DNA of 64,000 nucleotides from Oncomelania hupensis. Lineage: Eukaryota > Mollusca > Gastropoda > Littorinimorpha > Pomatiopsidae. A program made the position numbers and the translations under genes. Under the pieces are notes generated by a model that was given only the letters and a program-made list of their open reading frames with translations, had not been told where the DNA came from and did no database searches. Where the stretch lies: NCBI GenBank assembly GCA_036898135.1, contig CM072511.1:44103141-44167140 (forward strand). Direction: 5' to 3'. Position 1 is the first letter of the stretch; each line of letters opens with the position of its first letter. Below, piece after piece: positions 22,640-33,043 of this stretch.

Positions 22640-23562
22640 TCAATCTGAATAATGCAGTTTGAAGAGGTGGGTTTTGAGGGCCTTTTTGAATGCTTGTGTT
22701 GATTGTATGTTGCGGATATGGGAGGGAAGGGAATTCCACTGCTTAGGTGCGGAGTAAGCGAATGCACGTTGGCCGTATGTCTTAGTGCGGGTGACGGGAA
22801 CCTTGAGTGTGCGAGTGTCAGCAGAAGATCTTAAGGTGCGTGAAGGGGAGTAGACAGACAGTAGATCAGCAAGGTAGGAAGGACAAGAATCTGTGAAGAG
22901 GTTGTGACAGAGAACAGAGAGTTTGTACTCTATGCGTGCTTGCACAGGAAGCCAGTGAAGGGAATGTAGTAGAGGTGTGATGTGATCGCGTTTCTTAGCT
23001 CGGAATACTAGTCTAGCTGCTAAGTTCTGAACCTTTTGTAGTTTGTCAATGATGTGTTTCGGGGAGCCAGCAAGGAGAGAGTTGCAATAGTCAAGACGAG
23101 AAAGGACGAGAGCGCAGACTAGGGTTTTGGTGGCAGGGACTGTAAGATAGTGGCGAAAGGAGCTGATTTGGCGTATGGCCGTGTATGCAGAGCGACAGAC
23201 GTTGGAGATGTGGTTGTTGAGGGACAGGTCATCGGAGAGAATGTAGCCGAGATTTCTTGCTGAGGATGAGAACTGAATGTTGTCCCTACTGTAAGCGATG
23301 TTGGGAGGGGCGAGAGTGAGGAGGAGGTGTTGTGCTTGTGAATGAGGAGGGCTTCGGTTTTATCGTCATTAAGCTTAAGCTTGTTGAGTGTCATCCATGA
23401 CTTGATGTCTGTGATGCATTTCTTCAAAGTCTGAACAGTGGAATTAATGAGAGAGGGGGCGGTGGATTTATACAGTTGTGTGTCGTCTGCAAATGACTGA
23501 CTCTCAACAGCATGCTTTCTAAGCAGGAGAAGCAGTGGCTTGGTGTACAGAGTGAATAACAC
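22640..23562 (-). pseudogene. CR1-like reverse transcriptase fragment (minus-strand copy)
   Basis: Same protein region as the 10.4-11.5 kb copy: [30 protein letters not shown] at the 5' side, then [18 protein letters not shown], and after a break [14 protein letters not shown] to HLFKLHYSD at the stop. Relative to copy 1, four bases are missing after LTVGTT (near 23280), which shifts the frame. Other small changes split the rest between about 22946 and 23118. Not functional. Confidence 0.85.
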
Positions 23563-23567
23563 CGGCC

Positions 23568-24563
23568 TAATAGATTTGGGAAATTTTTATAATTAAATGT
23601 TCATATGTATTCCTCACCCAAAGGGGTAACATTGAGGATGCCTTTTCAACGATACCATCCCAGCCGCTGCGCAGCGCCTTTCAGTGCATTGTGGGGAGTG
23701 GGGGGGGGAGGGGGTGGGAAACTCCCACAAACCCATCCTAATTCACACCATTGCCGTTTTGTAGCATTGCATTTGTTTTAATGTAATCTTAATGTGATTT
23801 GATTTGGTAATGAAGTATTACGTTACCCTGTAACCCTATTATCATGTTATCCAATGTTCCATGGCGCGACGGGAATACTGAAGCTGGTATGCTTTGACCC
23901 AATTCCCACCAGTTTTGGTGACGAACTCAACTGTAATACATCCTGAATTCAAACGTAAACCAAAAACTATACCCTATGTCCTAGAAATTGAAACATGTAT
24001 AGCCGCTCTGCTCACAAGCTATGAGACATTCTGAATCGATGTAAAAAAACACAAAACGTATTGCCGTCCTGGAACAATATAAGATCTCCCCGAAATTGAA
24101 CAATCCATCTGCTTGCAGGCTATTAGACATTCTACATGAATCTCTAAAAGCAATACTGTCCGGAAACAAATGGCAATTCTCACTTAGAAGCTGCTGTGGC
24201 AGAAAGCCGTCAAACACTGAGAGAGCATTATTGTCGATGTTGATGTAGATGTTGAACATTTTGTATAGCGCGTTTAGTGGAAGCATGCTCAGTGCGGTCA
24301 GAAAAATTACTGACATAAATAATTAAGTTTATTTTTATTTTTTTAAAGTCCAAAAAACGATTCCCAATTTAACAGACTGTACGACTCAAATGAATTAAAG
24401 ACCATAGCGACTAAAGGAATTAAAGACCATAGCCACTAGATCTAAATGAATTAGTGACCATAGCCACTAAATGAATTAATGACCATTGAAACTTTAACGT
24501 CCACACCTACCATTGGAGATACGGCCGACATCTGCTTGGCTGGAAAGCTGTTAGACACCCTGA
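23568..24563. other. Unassigned sequence with diverged local repeats
   Basis: Three loosely similar blocks (CTGCTCACAAGCTATGAGACATTC near 24006, CTGCTTGCAGGCTATTAGACATTC near 24109, CTGCTTGGCTGGAAAGCTGTTAGACA near 24532) suggest an old dispersed duplication. A G-rich patch lies at 23696-23719. No gene supported. Confidence 0.45.
24390..24490. repeat. Minisatellite, about 4 units
   Basis: Degenerate units of roughly 23-34 bp built on GAATTAAAGACCATAGCGAC / GAATTAGTGACCATAGCCAC. Confidence 0.75.
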
Positions 24564-24579
24564 ACAAATCCATATAGCA

Positions 24580-25023
24580 ACTCTTTGACCAACATATTGG
24601 CATTCCCAGAACTGTTGTGACGATGGCTTATAGAATATATCTAAATTCCATAAGAACTAAATATTGTACGAACGTCAAATGTATATGTAATGAAATGTTT
24701 TCTTTGAAACATGTCTTATTTGAATGCAATCAACTGCGTAATAGTTTGCCTAATAATGTTACGTCTTTGGGCACTATTAGTTTTAGTGTATGCATTAGGT
24801 TAGCGAAGACGTTCATTGGTTCTTCAGTTAGTCAATATCTATGAGAATCGTCGCTGTTATTTGATCATAATTATGTTTGTTTGTTTGTTTTTTGTGTTTT
24901 TTTTTTTCAATTAATTTTCTTTGTATAAATTATTTATTTTTATTTTTGTTGTTTTGTTTTCATTTGTTTTTGCTTTTGTATTATCATTTCGGTGAAAAAG
25001 ACATTAAAACAAACAACAAACAA
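24580..25023 (+). mobile_element. LINE 3' fragment with 16-bp TSD
   Basis: A 444-bp insertion bracketed by perfect 16-bp repeats ACAAATCCATATAGCA (24564-24579 and 25024-25039). It holds the last ~75 codons of a retrotransposon polyprotein, an AT-rich 3' UTR and an AAAC-repeat tail. It is unrelated to the RTE or CR1 copies here. Confidence 0.85.
24617..24844 (+). pseudogene. LINE ORF2 C-terminal zinc-knuckle fragment
   Basis: 75 codons reading YRIYLNSIRTKYC, then the metal-binding pattern CxxxxCxC...H.LFEC (CTNVKCICNEMFSLKHVLFEC), then a short tail to the stop. This C-x-C-H-C arrangement closes ORF2 proteins of RNase-H-bearing LINEs (I/Nimb group) and some others. The upstream RT and RNase H are absent because of 5' truncation. 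Clade assignment from so short a piece is tentative; an isolated host zinc-finger exon is much less likely given the TSDs. Confidence 0.65.
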
Positions 25024-25195
25024 ACAAATCCATATAGCATAGCGACCGTCGTGAGTGACGAATGGCCTTCCTGATGCAGTCTGTCAGCGGGTGAGTTTGA
25101 GTGCACACTGTGCTACTAGGTCTCTACCTTTCGTTTGGCCATAAGCTAACCTGATGAGTTGGTCGCTAATGTTTTGACGGTGAGGATGATCATCA

Positions 25196-25310
25196 TATGA
25201 TGATGATGATGATGATGATGATGATGGTGAGGATAATGGCGGTGTTAGATGGTGGTGGTTATGATGATGATGATGGTGGTGATGATGATGATGCAGATGC
25301 TGATGATGAC

Positions 25311-25377
<67 letters not shown>

Positions 25378-25428
25378 ATGATGATGCTGTTTCGATCAAA
25401 TTAACGTTTAACGTAGGATGATGATCAT

Positions 25429-25463
<35 letters not shown>

Positions 25464-25529
25464 AATGGCGGTGTTAGATGGTGGTAATTATGATGATGAT
25501 GGTGGTGATGATGATGCTGCAGATGCTGC

Positions 25530-25561
<32 letters not shown>

Positions 25562-25695
25562 ATGATGATTATGGTGATGCTGTTTCGAGCAAATTAACGT
25601 AATTATTTAAGGTCGTTAACAATGTGAGATTTACAATGATGAAGATGGGGAGGAGGAGGAAGACGAATGGACGGACGGACGGATGGATGGATGGA

Positions 25696-25785
<90 letters not shown>

Positions 25786-25906
25786 ATAATGATGCTGTTT
25801 CGAGCAAATTAACGTAATTATTTAAGGTCGTTAACAATGTGAGATTTACAATGATGAAGATGGGGAGGAGGAGGAAGACGAATGGACGGACGGACGGATG
25901 GATGGA

Positions 25907-25977
<71 letters not shown>

Positions 25978-25978
25978 A
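25196..25978. repeat. GAT-based higher-order minisatellite
   Basis: Long GAT runs alternate with a unique marker GCTGTTTCGANCAAATTAACGT at 25386, 25579 and 25794 (spacings 193 and 215 bp). After the second and third markers about 120 bases are nearly identical, including AGGAGGAGGAAGACGAATGG and GGAC/GGAT repeats. So this is a tandem duplication of a composite unit. Poly-Asp and poly-Met frames are artefacts. Confidence 0.92.
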
Positions 25979-27220
25979 ACAACTTGTTCTATTAGTCTAT
26001 GGTATGGCGCGTGTCCAGTAAAACAAAATGTCTAGACTATAGCGTTCAGGTTTTGCCGATGGACAATATTAGAACTTCAAATGTCATGTGTGTGCGTGTG
26101 TTGGGATGGGTATGTGTGTGCTTGTGGATCTGTGTCTGGGTGTGCTTGTGGGTGTGTGTCAGCGTGTGGGTGTGTTTCTGTGTGTGTCTATGTGCGTATA
26201 CTTTGTGTGTGTATGTGTGTGTGTGTTTGAATTAGCTATTTGTCTCATAACCATTTATTTTACCTTTAGTTCTTCAAATAGATACAAGATTTAAAGATGT
26301 AAATCCACAACGCACTCACTACCCTCTGTTAAAGCGTCTTTTTTTTTTTTACAGTTCAGAGGAAATTGTAAAAGAAAGGTAGCGCCACAGTAAAAGGTCA
26401 ACCTTGACTGTGGTAGGATTTTAAAAAATTGGCTTTTAAAAAAAATACCTGCAATGTCTTTATTATTTTAATTTTTTACAAAAGGGTTCTTTTGTTTGTT
26501 GGAGAATTAGCTTTCCTAAGGGAGACTCGTGGATGAACCTCCCCACCATTCCCTTTAAAATATATCCAGAGAAATAAAAACTTTTACCGCAGAGGGAAGA
26601 AGATGAGAAAAGCGAAAGACTAGGCGATTTGTGTCAGGAGACTTTAAAATGGCGACGAGAAGACATCATGCGGCTACGTTCCCTGTCAACATTAAAAATA
26701 GGCCAAGCAACGCGCATGGCAAAGTTTAGCAAGGAAACTTTTTGTTGTTGTCGTCATGTACCATTTATTAACCAACAGCCATATACATCTAGCTAGTTAT
26801 GATGTTCTAGGCTGTGCCATAACCATCTCCATATAAAATAGTGCGAGGTGGCTTGGCAGGCTAGCACAAGGAATACTAAAACCGAAAATTCAAATGATGG
26901 TTTGTGCGTCGATCTGTTTGTGAAACAACGATTTGCATTATTGATGAAATGTTCAGTAATCTGAAGAAATAAATTGCGATAACTAAACCAAAGCAAATTC
27001 AAATTAAGTTGTATCCATCGACTGACTTTTATTCGCGCTGAACGAATTTATCTCGAGATTTTGCTCCATAGACGTTTTGTAAGGACATGTTTTCTACTTT
27101 GTTACCTGCACAGTTTTACATCACTTTCCCAGTAACAATTGTTAACGGCTTATGTAAAGACTTAGCAAGAGGGCATAAGCGTTTAAGCTATTTTGTTACC
27201 GGTGTACCTTCTTATATGTA
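25979..27220. other. Unassigned sequence
   Basis: GT-rich interrupted microsatellite at 26085-26230, otherwise no recognised gene or repeat. A T run lies at 26339-26350. Confidence 0.5.
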
Positions 27221-28745
27221 ATCCACCCTAAAAGTTCTCCCCTTGAGAGTATTTCTGGGATAACACAAAAGTACTCCCCGGGGAGTCAATCCAGACTGAC
27301 CCTCCCTCGGCCCCCTCCCCTTTTCCCAAAAGTACTTACCCGGTGAAAAGGTGCATTTAAAAAAAAAAGAACACGTTACATACAAGCAAGACATAACAGT
27401 TTTGTAAAGAAATGCCGAGGGCGGGAGTACTTTTGTGGCAACCCAGAATTACTCCCCGCCCTCCTTTGGTCCAGAAATACTCCCGGGAAGCACTTCTGGG
27501 ATGACCTAGGTTTATTCCATGGAGTAGTTCTGGCTCCTCTCAGAAGTAATGCCCCTCTCCCCCAAGCCACAAGCATAGAGGGGGGAGTAATTCTGGTTCA
27601 GCTGGCTATCCCGAACTACTCCCCGAGGGTACTCATGGGACATTGGGGGGCTATTTTTGGGATACCCCATATGTAATCCCCACCCATTTTATAAATTCTT
27701 GTCTAATACAGTGTGTGCTTGAGAGATAACTCAAAGTACTCCCCACACTAATGTGGAGTGAGATGGGGTGGGGTGGGGAGAGTACATATTTATTTCGGGT
27801 GGGGTGGGGAGAGTACATGTTTATTTCACAGCGGTACAATAAAGGCTGTAAAATTTATTTTTTTTAAAAAGCAAACAAAAATGGTTTAACTCTGAGCGAA
27901 GCCATCAGGGTTGCTGAGGACAGAAAGATGGAGTACACTGGTTAAATGATCATCAAACGACCTCCGAGTTACGGGATAGGATAGGAAACAAAAATGTTTA
28001 TATAAAGTAAGAACTGACAATCAAATTAAATGGCTATATAGTGAACAACTCCGTTTTGCAATTAGAAGACGTTGCTACGACGCGCATCGAAGTGGTTTCA
28101 CTCGCCTAGTAGAGAAAATGGCGTCACGCCCTCTCCAGTTATATTCAACCTTATTGGATATGACGCAGCGAGTTCGTTTTGGTAAATTTGTGGCTTGTGA
28201 TGAGATTTAAAAAAAAGAACAAAACAACTTGTATTTATGGTAGCATGGCTCCCAAATTAGGTTGGATAGGTTGGACAACCTGCTTTTGTTGTTAATTTGT
28301 TTTGTGTTTCTACTGTTTGTTATATCCATATGTAGAAGTGTGACAAGTGTTAGAAAAGTTTGAAAACGAAATGAAGAGAGCGAGAAGGAAGTGGGGGAGG
28401 TAAAGTATATTTGGTATATACCAAAAGTACTCCCCCTTTGTAAAAACATGGAACATACATACATAAACATTGCAAAGGGGGAGTTTTTCTGGGATATCCC
28501 AGAAGCACCCCCCCCCCCCTCCCTCGCTTAAGGGTAGAGGAGTCTTTCTGGGATATCCCAGAAGTACTCGTGAAAACACGGAACCATACATAAAAAAAAA
28601 CATTTAATGAGAGGGGGGTGGGGGGAGTACTTCTGGGAAAGGGGGAGGTAAAATACTTGTAAGATATTCTCAAAGTACTCCCCGGGGAGTACTTTTAATG
28701 GGGGGGAGCAGATGGGGGGGTACTTCTGAAACGCTACACCGGTCA
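27221..28745. repeat. Fold-back repeat array (AGTACT / CTGGGAT family)
   Basis: More than a dozen variants of GGGGAGTACTTCTGGGAT occur in both orientations. Perfect palindromes TTCTGGGATATCCCAGAA lie at 28487-28504 and 28546-28563. Each is followed on its right by a copy of AAAACAYGGAACATACATA-type sequence or preceded by one, giving tandem units of about 100-125 bp with inverted ends. A ~39-bp direct repeat (GGGGTGGGGAGAGTACAT...TTTATTTC) lies at 27763-27828. An RTE fragment is inserted at 27884. No coding capacity. Confidence 0.7.
27884..27985 (+). mobile_element. RTE-family LINE, 102-bp 3' fragment
   Basis: Matches the last ~100 bp of the family with small deletions, including the GGATA tail. 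A perfect 11-bp TSD AAACAAAAATG flanks it (27873-27883 and 27986-27996). It lies inside the fold-back region and so post-dates it. Confidence 0.88.
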
Positions 28746-29106
28746 CTGTGTATGTTAGTAGCGAGTGTGGACATAGAGCTGTCAGGGAGAAATGAAAATG
28801 TTTGGGCGGGGGCATAAACATACTGTAAAGCTAATGGTGTGTATTCATATGGCGGGCATATCAACGAGCCTGAAGGGCCCAGTTAGTTTACGTGCATTTA
28901 AATTGTGTAATGTGGTTACAATTAAAAAGAACACGCACACAGACACATACATCCTTTTGCTTCGCTGCCGTTCCCGTCATTTGGATTCGTACCAAAAGAC
29001 TGCTCAGGAGACGGAAGAAGACGCCGGTGGACCAGTATGACGCAAAGGTGTATTAAGATGGAGGAGGCGAAAGATGAGGCATACTCCTAGATTGATAGCA
29101 ATTGGT

Positions 29107-29163
<57 letters not shown>

Positions 29164-31118
29164 ACTCCATGTATTTGTATCTCAGCGAGGTCTGCAGGAC
29201 TTTAGTAGAAACACTGTACCCTAGGGCCTCTTCTGATGCTTCTAGCTAGACAGCCACCGTTTCCTGCCCATGTCACGGGTTTGTACACGCCGGCCATTTT
29301 CTACAGTAGCTGTCCAAATAGGGTGCTTTAGTATTTGTACTGCGGTACTCATCAATACTATGGATGCTGAACTGAACAGGCGGACAAAAAACACAAACAA
29401 CGCGTATGCGACCAAAAACACAAAAGCAAAACCAGAAAGTCAGTCAGTAAGAAATGAATATTATGATTTATTGATCCGGTTCAATGAAATCTCCTCCTTC
29501 GGACTCGTGCATCTATGACCCTTTTCTACAGCAGTTGTCCAAATGGCTTGTTTGTTACTGTTTAATAATCACAGCGTTACACACCCGAAGAATAAGAGGA
29601 CCATTCATTATCTAGCGCACCTACGCACATTTGGCTCTGGTTCTTGCTCTGATACTGGTTCTTCAGCACTGAGAACTCTCGACTCCATCATCTCCATTAT
29701 AGTCATCATTTGGTTGGGTTGTAGTTCGTTATAGTATATCTTGCACGGACTTGAATATAATCATTACCTACATCAACGAGTCCACAAATGGCTCTTTAGT
29801 ATGTGAACTAGAAACCTAAGTACTGACACGTCATTCCGTGATAACAGTACTCAGGTTTCCATTTTGTGTTAACAGTACTGAGGTTTCTAGCATCACAGCA
29901 AACAGGCGGACACAAACACACAAAGGCAGATAAGTCAGGCCGTCTGAAATTGGTGTTCTAGTCGACCTGTACTTCTTCGGGCTTGTACATCTATTTTCAT
30001 TGTCAGCTGTAGTTTGCTCTTTGGCCTTTGCAGTTTGTGAAGATGGCGTGTAGAAAATGGTGATAGATGTATAAGCCCGAAGTCGTAAGTGAAATGGGTT
30101 ACTTCCGTCACAAACGACCTGATGTATCATTATTTTGCAAGTGTTGTTTTCTAAAGTGAGAGAATCAGAAAAATAAATTAAGTTTTTTTAACCTTTGGTT
30201 TACTTTTTTTTCTTCTAACTCAACATTTCTGTATTCCTTCTACTACGTCTTGTTCACTATCCACGATATTCTCGCCCTAGAAACTTTAACCATAGTGCCA
30301 CAAAGCTTTTAAAAACAGCCTCTTTTCATCCTCATATAATTTATTTTCAGAACGCCAGAAGAAACTCTTCTGCTGTGACATGTTTTCGACGACGTATTTT
30401 TTGTAGTTTTCCGGAGCTCGTTTGAACTTATTGAATTCATTGAATTCCGTGTTTCCTCGCTTCAAGCGCTGTCCACGTTATTACGGAAGAAAAAAAATAA
30501 AATTGTTGCGCGCACTAGCAGCCTCCAGCGGAGCTCATCCGACATCCGAGGCCTTAATGTCTGTGGCCTACTTCGCTGATTGGCTGCAACACAGTGAGGA
30601 CACAAGAGGGTTGAGATAAAGGGGAGGTAATGCCGAAAAGATGTAATCCCCCAGTTACTGCCCTTCATCCATGCCCGCAATCCCTTGATCAAAGCAGATG
30701 ATTGGAGATTTAGAAGCGTCGGCGCAGGACGCATTTACTTCCAGTTCAATCCGGGTAGCCTTCGTTCTGGCTGCGTTGTCTGGCTAGACAGTCTGTGTTG
30801 TATGTTAAAAACTTGTCATCGTGTTCTTTATGTTAAGAAAACAAAACCAAGCGCCTCTCTCTGTTTAAGATATTCACTTTGACCATGCCCTCCATCGACA
30901 GATCCGTTTAATATTCACAGTGAGTGTTACCCCGATTAAAAATTAGCGTACAACAAAAAATAACTCTTTTGAGAGTATAGTTTTTTTTTTTACTGAATAA
31001 ATTCCGTGGTTTTGTGCCTATTAAAAGCAAGGCTAGCCAGCGTTATAAAGCTACAAATCACAGCTACCAAAGACGGTGAGAGGCAAAACCCGTAAAAGTA
31101 ATTGTATTTGTAAGGTTT
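28746..31118. other. Unassigned sequence
   Basis: Holds a (GA)n microsatellite at 29109-29160. A direct repeat of roughly 25 bp, ACAGTACTCAGGTTTC / ACAGTACTGAGGTTTC, lies near 29845 and 29871. No gene supported; short open frames on both strands lack domains. Confidence 0.5.
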
Positions 31119-31124
31119 TTCGTG

Positions 31125-31748
31125 CATAGCTTCAAATATTTAGGAGCCATTGTATCAGACAATGGGTCCCGACAGGAAGTCCTCTCCAGGATCGCACAAA
31201 CAACTGCTGCCCTGGCGAGGTTGAAGCCCATTTGGAAAGACAGGACCATCAGTCTACATTCCACGATAAGGCTGCTGCGCTCCCTTGTCATCTCCATCTT
31301 CCCATATGCTTGCGAAACATGAACCCTCACAGCAGATCTCCAACGAAGAATACAAAGCATGGAGATAAGGTGCTACAGAAGACTTCTGGGCATTTCCTAT
31401 ACCCAGCACATCTCTAACGACGAAGTCCGACAGACCATCACACAAGCCATTGGACAACACGATGACCTGCTCAAAGTGGTGAAAAAACGTAAACTCCGAT
31501 GGTATGGCCACGTCACCAGATCATCAGGTCTTGCAAAGACCATCCTGCAAGACACAGTGCAAGGAGGTAGAAAAAGAGGGAGATCGAAAAAGAGGTGGGA
31601 GGACAACATTCGAGAATGGACTGGTTTGACACTGAGCTAAACAATCAGGGTTGCTGAGGACAGGGAAAGATGGAGTACGCTGGTTAAACGATCATCTGTG
31701 GTGCCCCTACGACTTCCGAGTTACGGGTTAGGATAGGATAGGATAGGA
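31125..31748 (+). mobile_element. RTE-family LINE, 5'-truncated copy
   Basis: Starts at GCATAGCTTCAAATATTTAGG and runs to the GGATA tail, covering the C-terminal third after FADD. It is open for most of its length but has stops (TGG to TGA near 31320, another near 31640). TSD TTCGTG, 6 bp only (31119-31124 and 31749-31754). Confidence 0.88.
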
Positions 31749-31754
31749 TTCGTG

Positions 31755-32735
31755 TTAGGTTGATAAAATAGACCCCAACCCCAGACACAAAAGACGCACA
31801 CTTCAAGCCGCGTTGTTCTCTTAGAAGTAGGGTCAAAGGACACACGCCTGTACCGTTAAAACAGGGAAAATAACTCCCTGTCAGGACCGAAATAGAACAT
31901 TCAAACTTCAGCGGTTGGTTTGAGCAACTGAAGCCCACTTTATCATTGTTTAATATAAAAACAATGTAAACCTGTTTTCGCCAAAAGTAAATAAAGCCTC
32001 CGAATTGGGGCCTTTTAAAAAAGAGTTTATTGGTTTTCGTTTTAAAAAAAATCAACACAACTTTTAATTTTCTTCAGTTTCTTATTATGCTAAAAATGTT
32101 TCATTGTGTTGTTATATTTTTGTCTTTCACCTCCAAGACTTTCGTCGAGTTCTCGTTGTCATATTAAAAAGACCGAGCATTGTAATAACGGTAGTTGAGT
32201 TGAAGGTGTTTGACAATACCGTTCGTCACGTTGACGAAATGTTGACTGGCGGCCCTAAAACAATTCAGCTAAAGTTGACTATACTGGATAGTATTATATA
32301 CATTTGTTGTTTGTTTGTTTGTTTAATTTAGAAGGCAGTAAAACCGAATATTATATATTATAACAAGATAGTCGTTTTTGTTTTTCTGCTGGTCCATTTC
32401 TCCAATTAAATGTTTAAATTGGACGTATGGACCAACTTTATTAAAAAAAAAGATCGTGTTATCGTCCGTGTGGTTGCATAGAAAATAGAAATACATGTAT
32501 TTTTTATCTCACCAAATTTCAAGTGTTTATCTGTAATTGTTTTGGATATATGTCAGTTTTACCCAAATCTTGAAAATATATAGGACATATTCAGCACTGG
32601 AAACCACTTTATAAAATACGTATGTGGAGGTAAAAGCGGTAAAACCATTTTTATCACATCTGCGGTCAACTTTGTATAACTTTTCCTTCTTATTGCTAGG
32701 TCTTGTTTCTGAACAATGACTTTTAGTTTGTTGCA
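31755..32735. other. Unassigned AT-rich sequence
   Basis: No repeat family or domain recognised. A minus-strand 124-codon frame (31684-32058) overlaps the RTE tail and shows no motif. Confidence 0.5.
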
Positions 32736-33043
32736 ATTTTTTTTTGCTGCAGTTTATTATCCCTTTTTATCGGGAAATTCTGGGCCGCCTCCCCCGGGGA
32801 AGGCGCGGTCGCATCCAGTGGCGCGCCCAAACCCTACCTAACATTATTTGTGAATTTTTGAAATTTTTGCTGGGGGAGCAAACCCGGAGAAAACCCAGAC
32901 GTTGCCCAAGTCGAAAGTAAATAATATTCGGAGAAACATAACGCCCAGATGGTGGCTCGAACCCACACCTGTTAGGCGCCATTGGTTTCTGGATTGTGGA
33001 CAAGGCAAGTTAGTCCCGCCTTAGCCCACTTGGCCACAACGCC
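32736..33043 (-). mobile_element. tRNA Ser/Leu-like SINE, copy 2 (longer)
   Basis: Minus strand: GGCGTTGTGGCCAAGTGGGC head, B box GGTTCGAGCC near 32950, then a central GGGTTTTCTCCGGGTTTGCT block absent from copy 1. A GC-rich segment and GGGATAATAAACTGCAGC with an A tail follow. The central block resembles a domain shared by many invertebrate SINEs and also appears in the old SINE at 45275. Flanking CAATT repeats are too short to call a TSD. Confidence 0.78.

Noticed and set aside
25196..25978. CRISPR array
   Set aside because: Repeats are microsatellite-based without unique spacers of constant length, and the sequence is eukaryotic.
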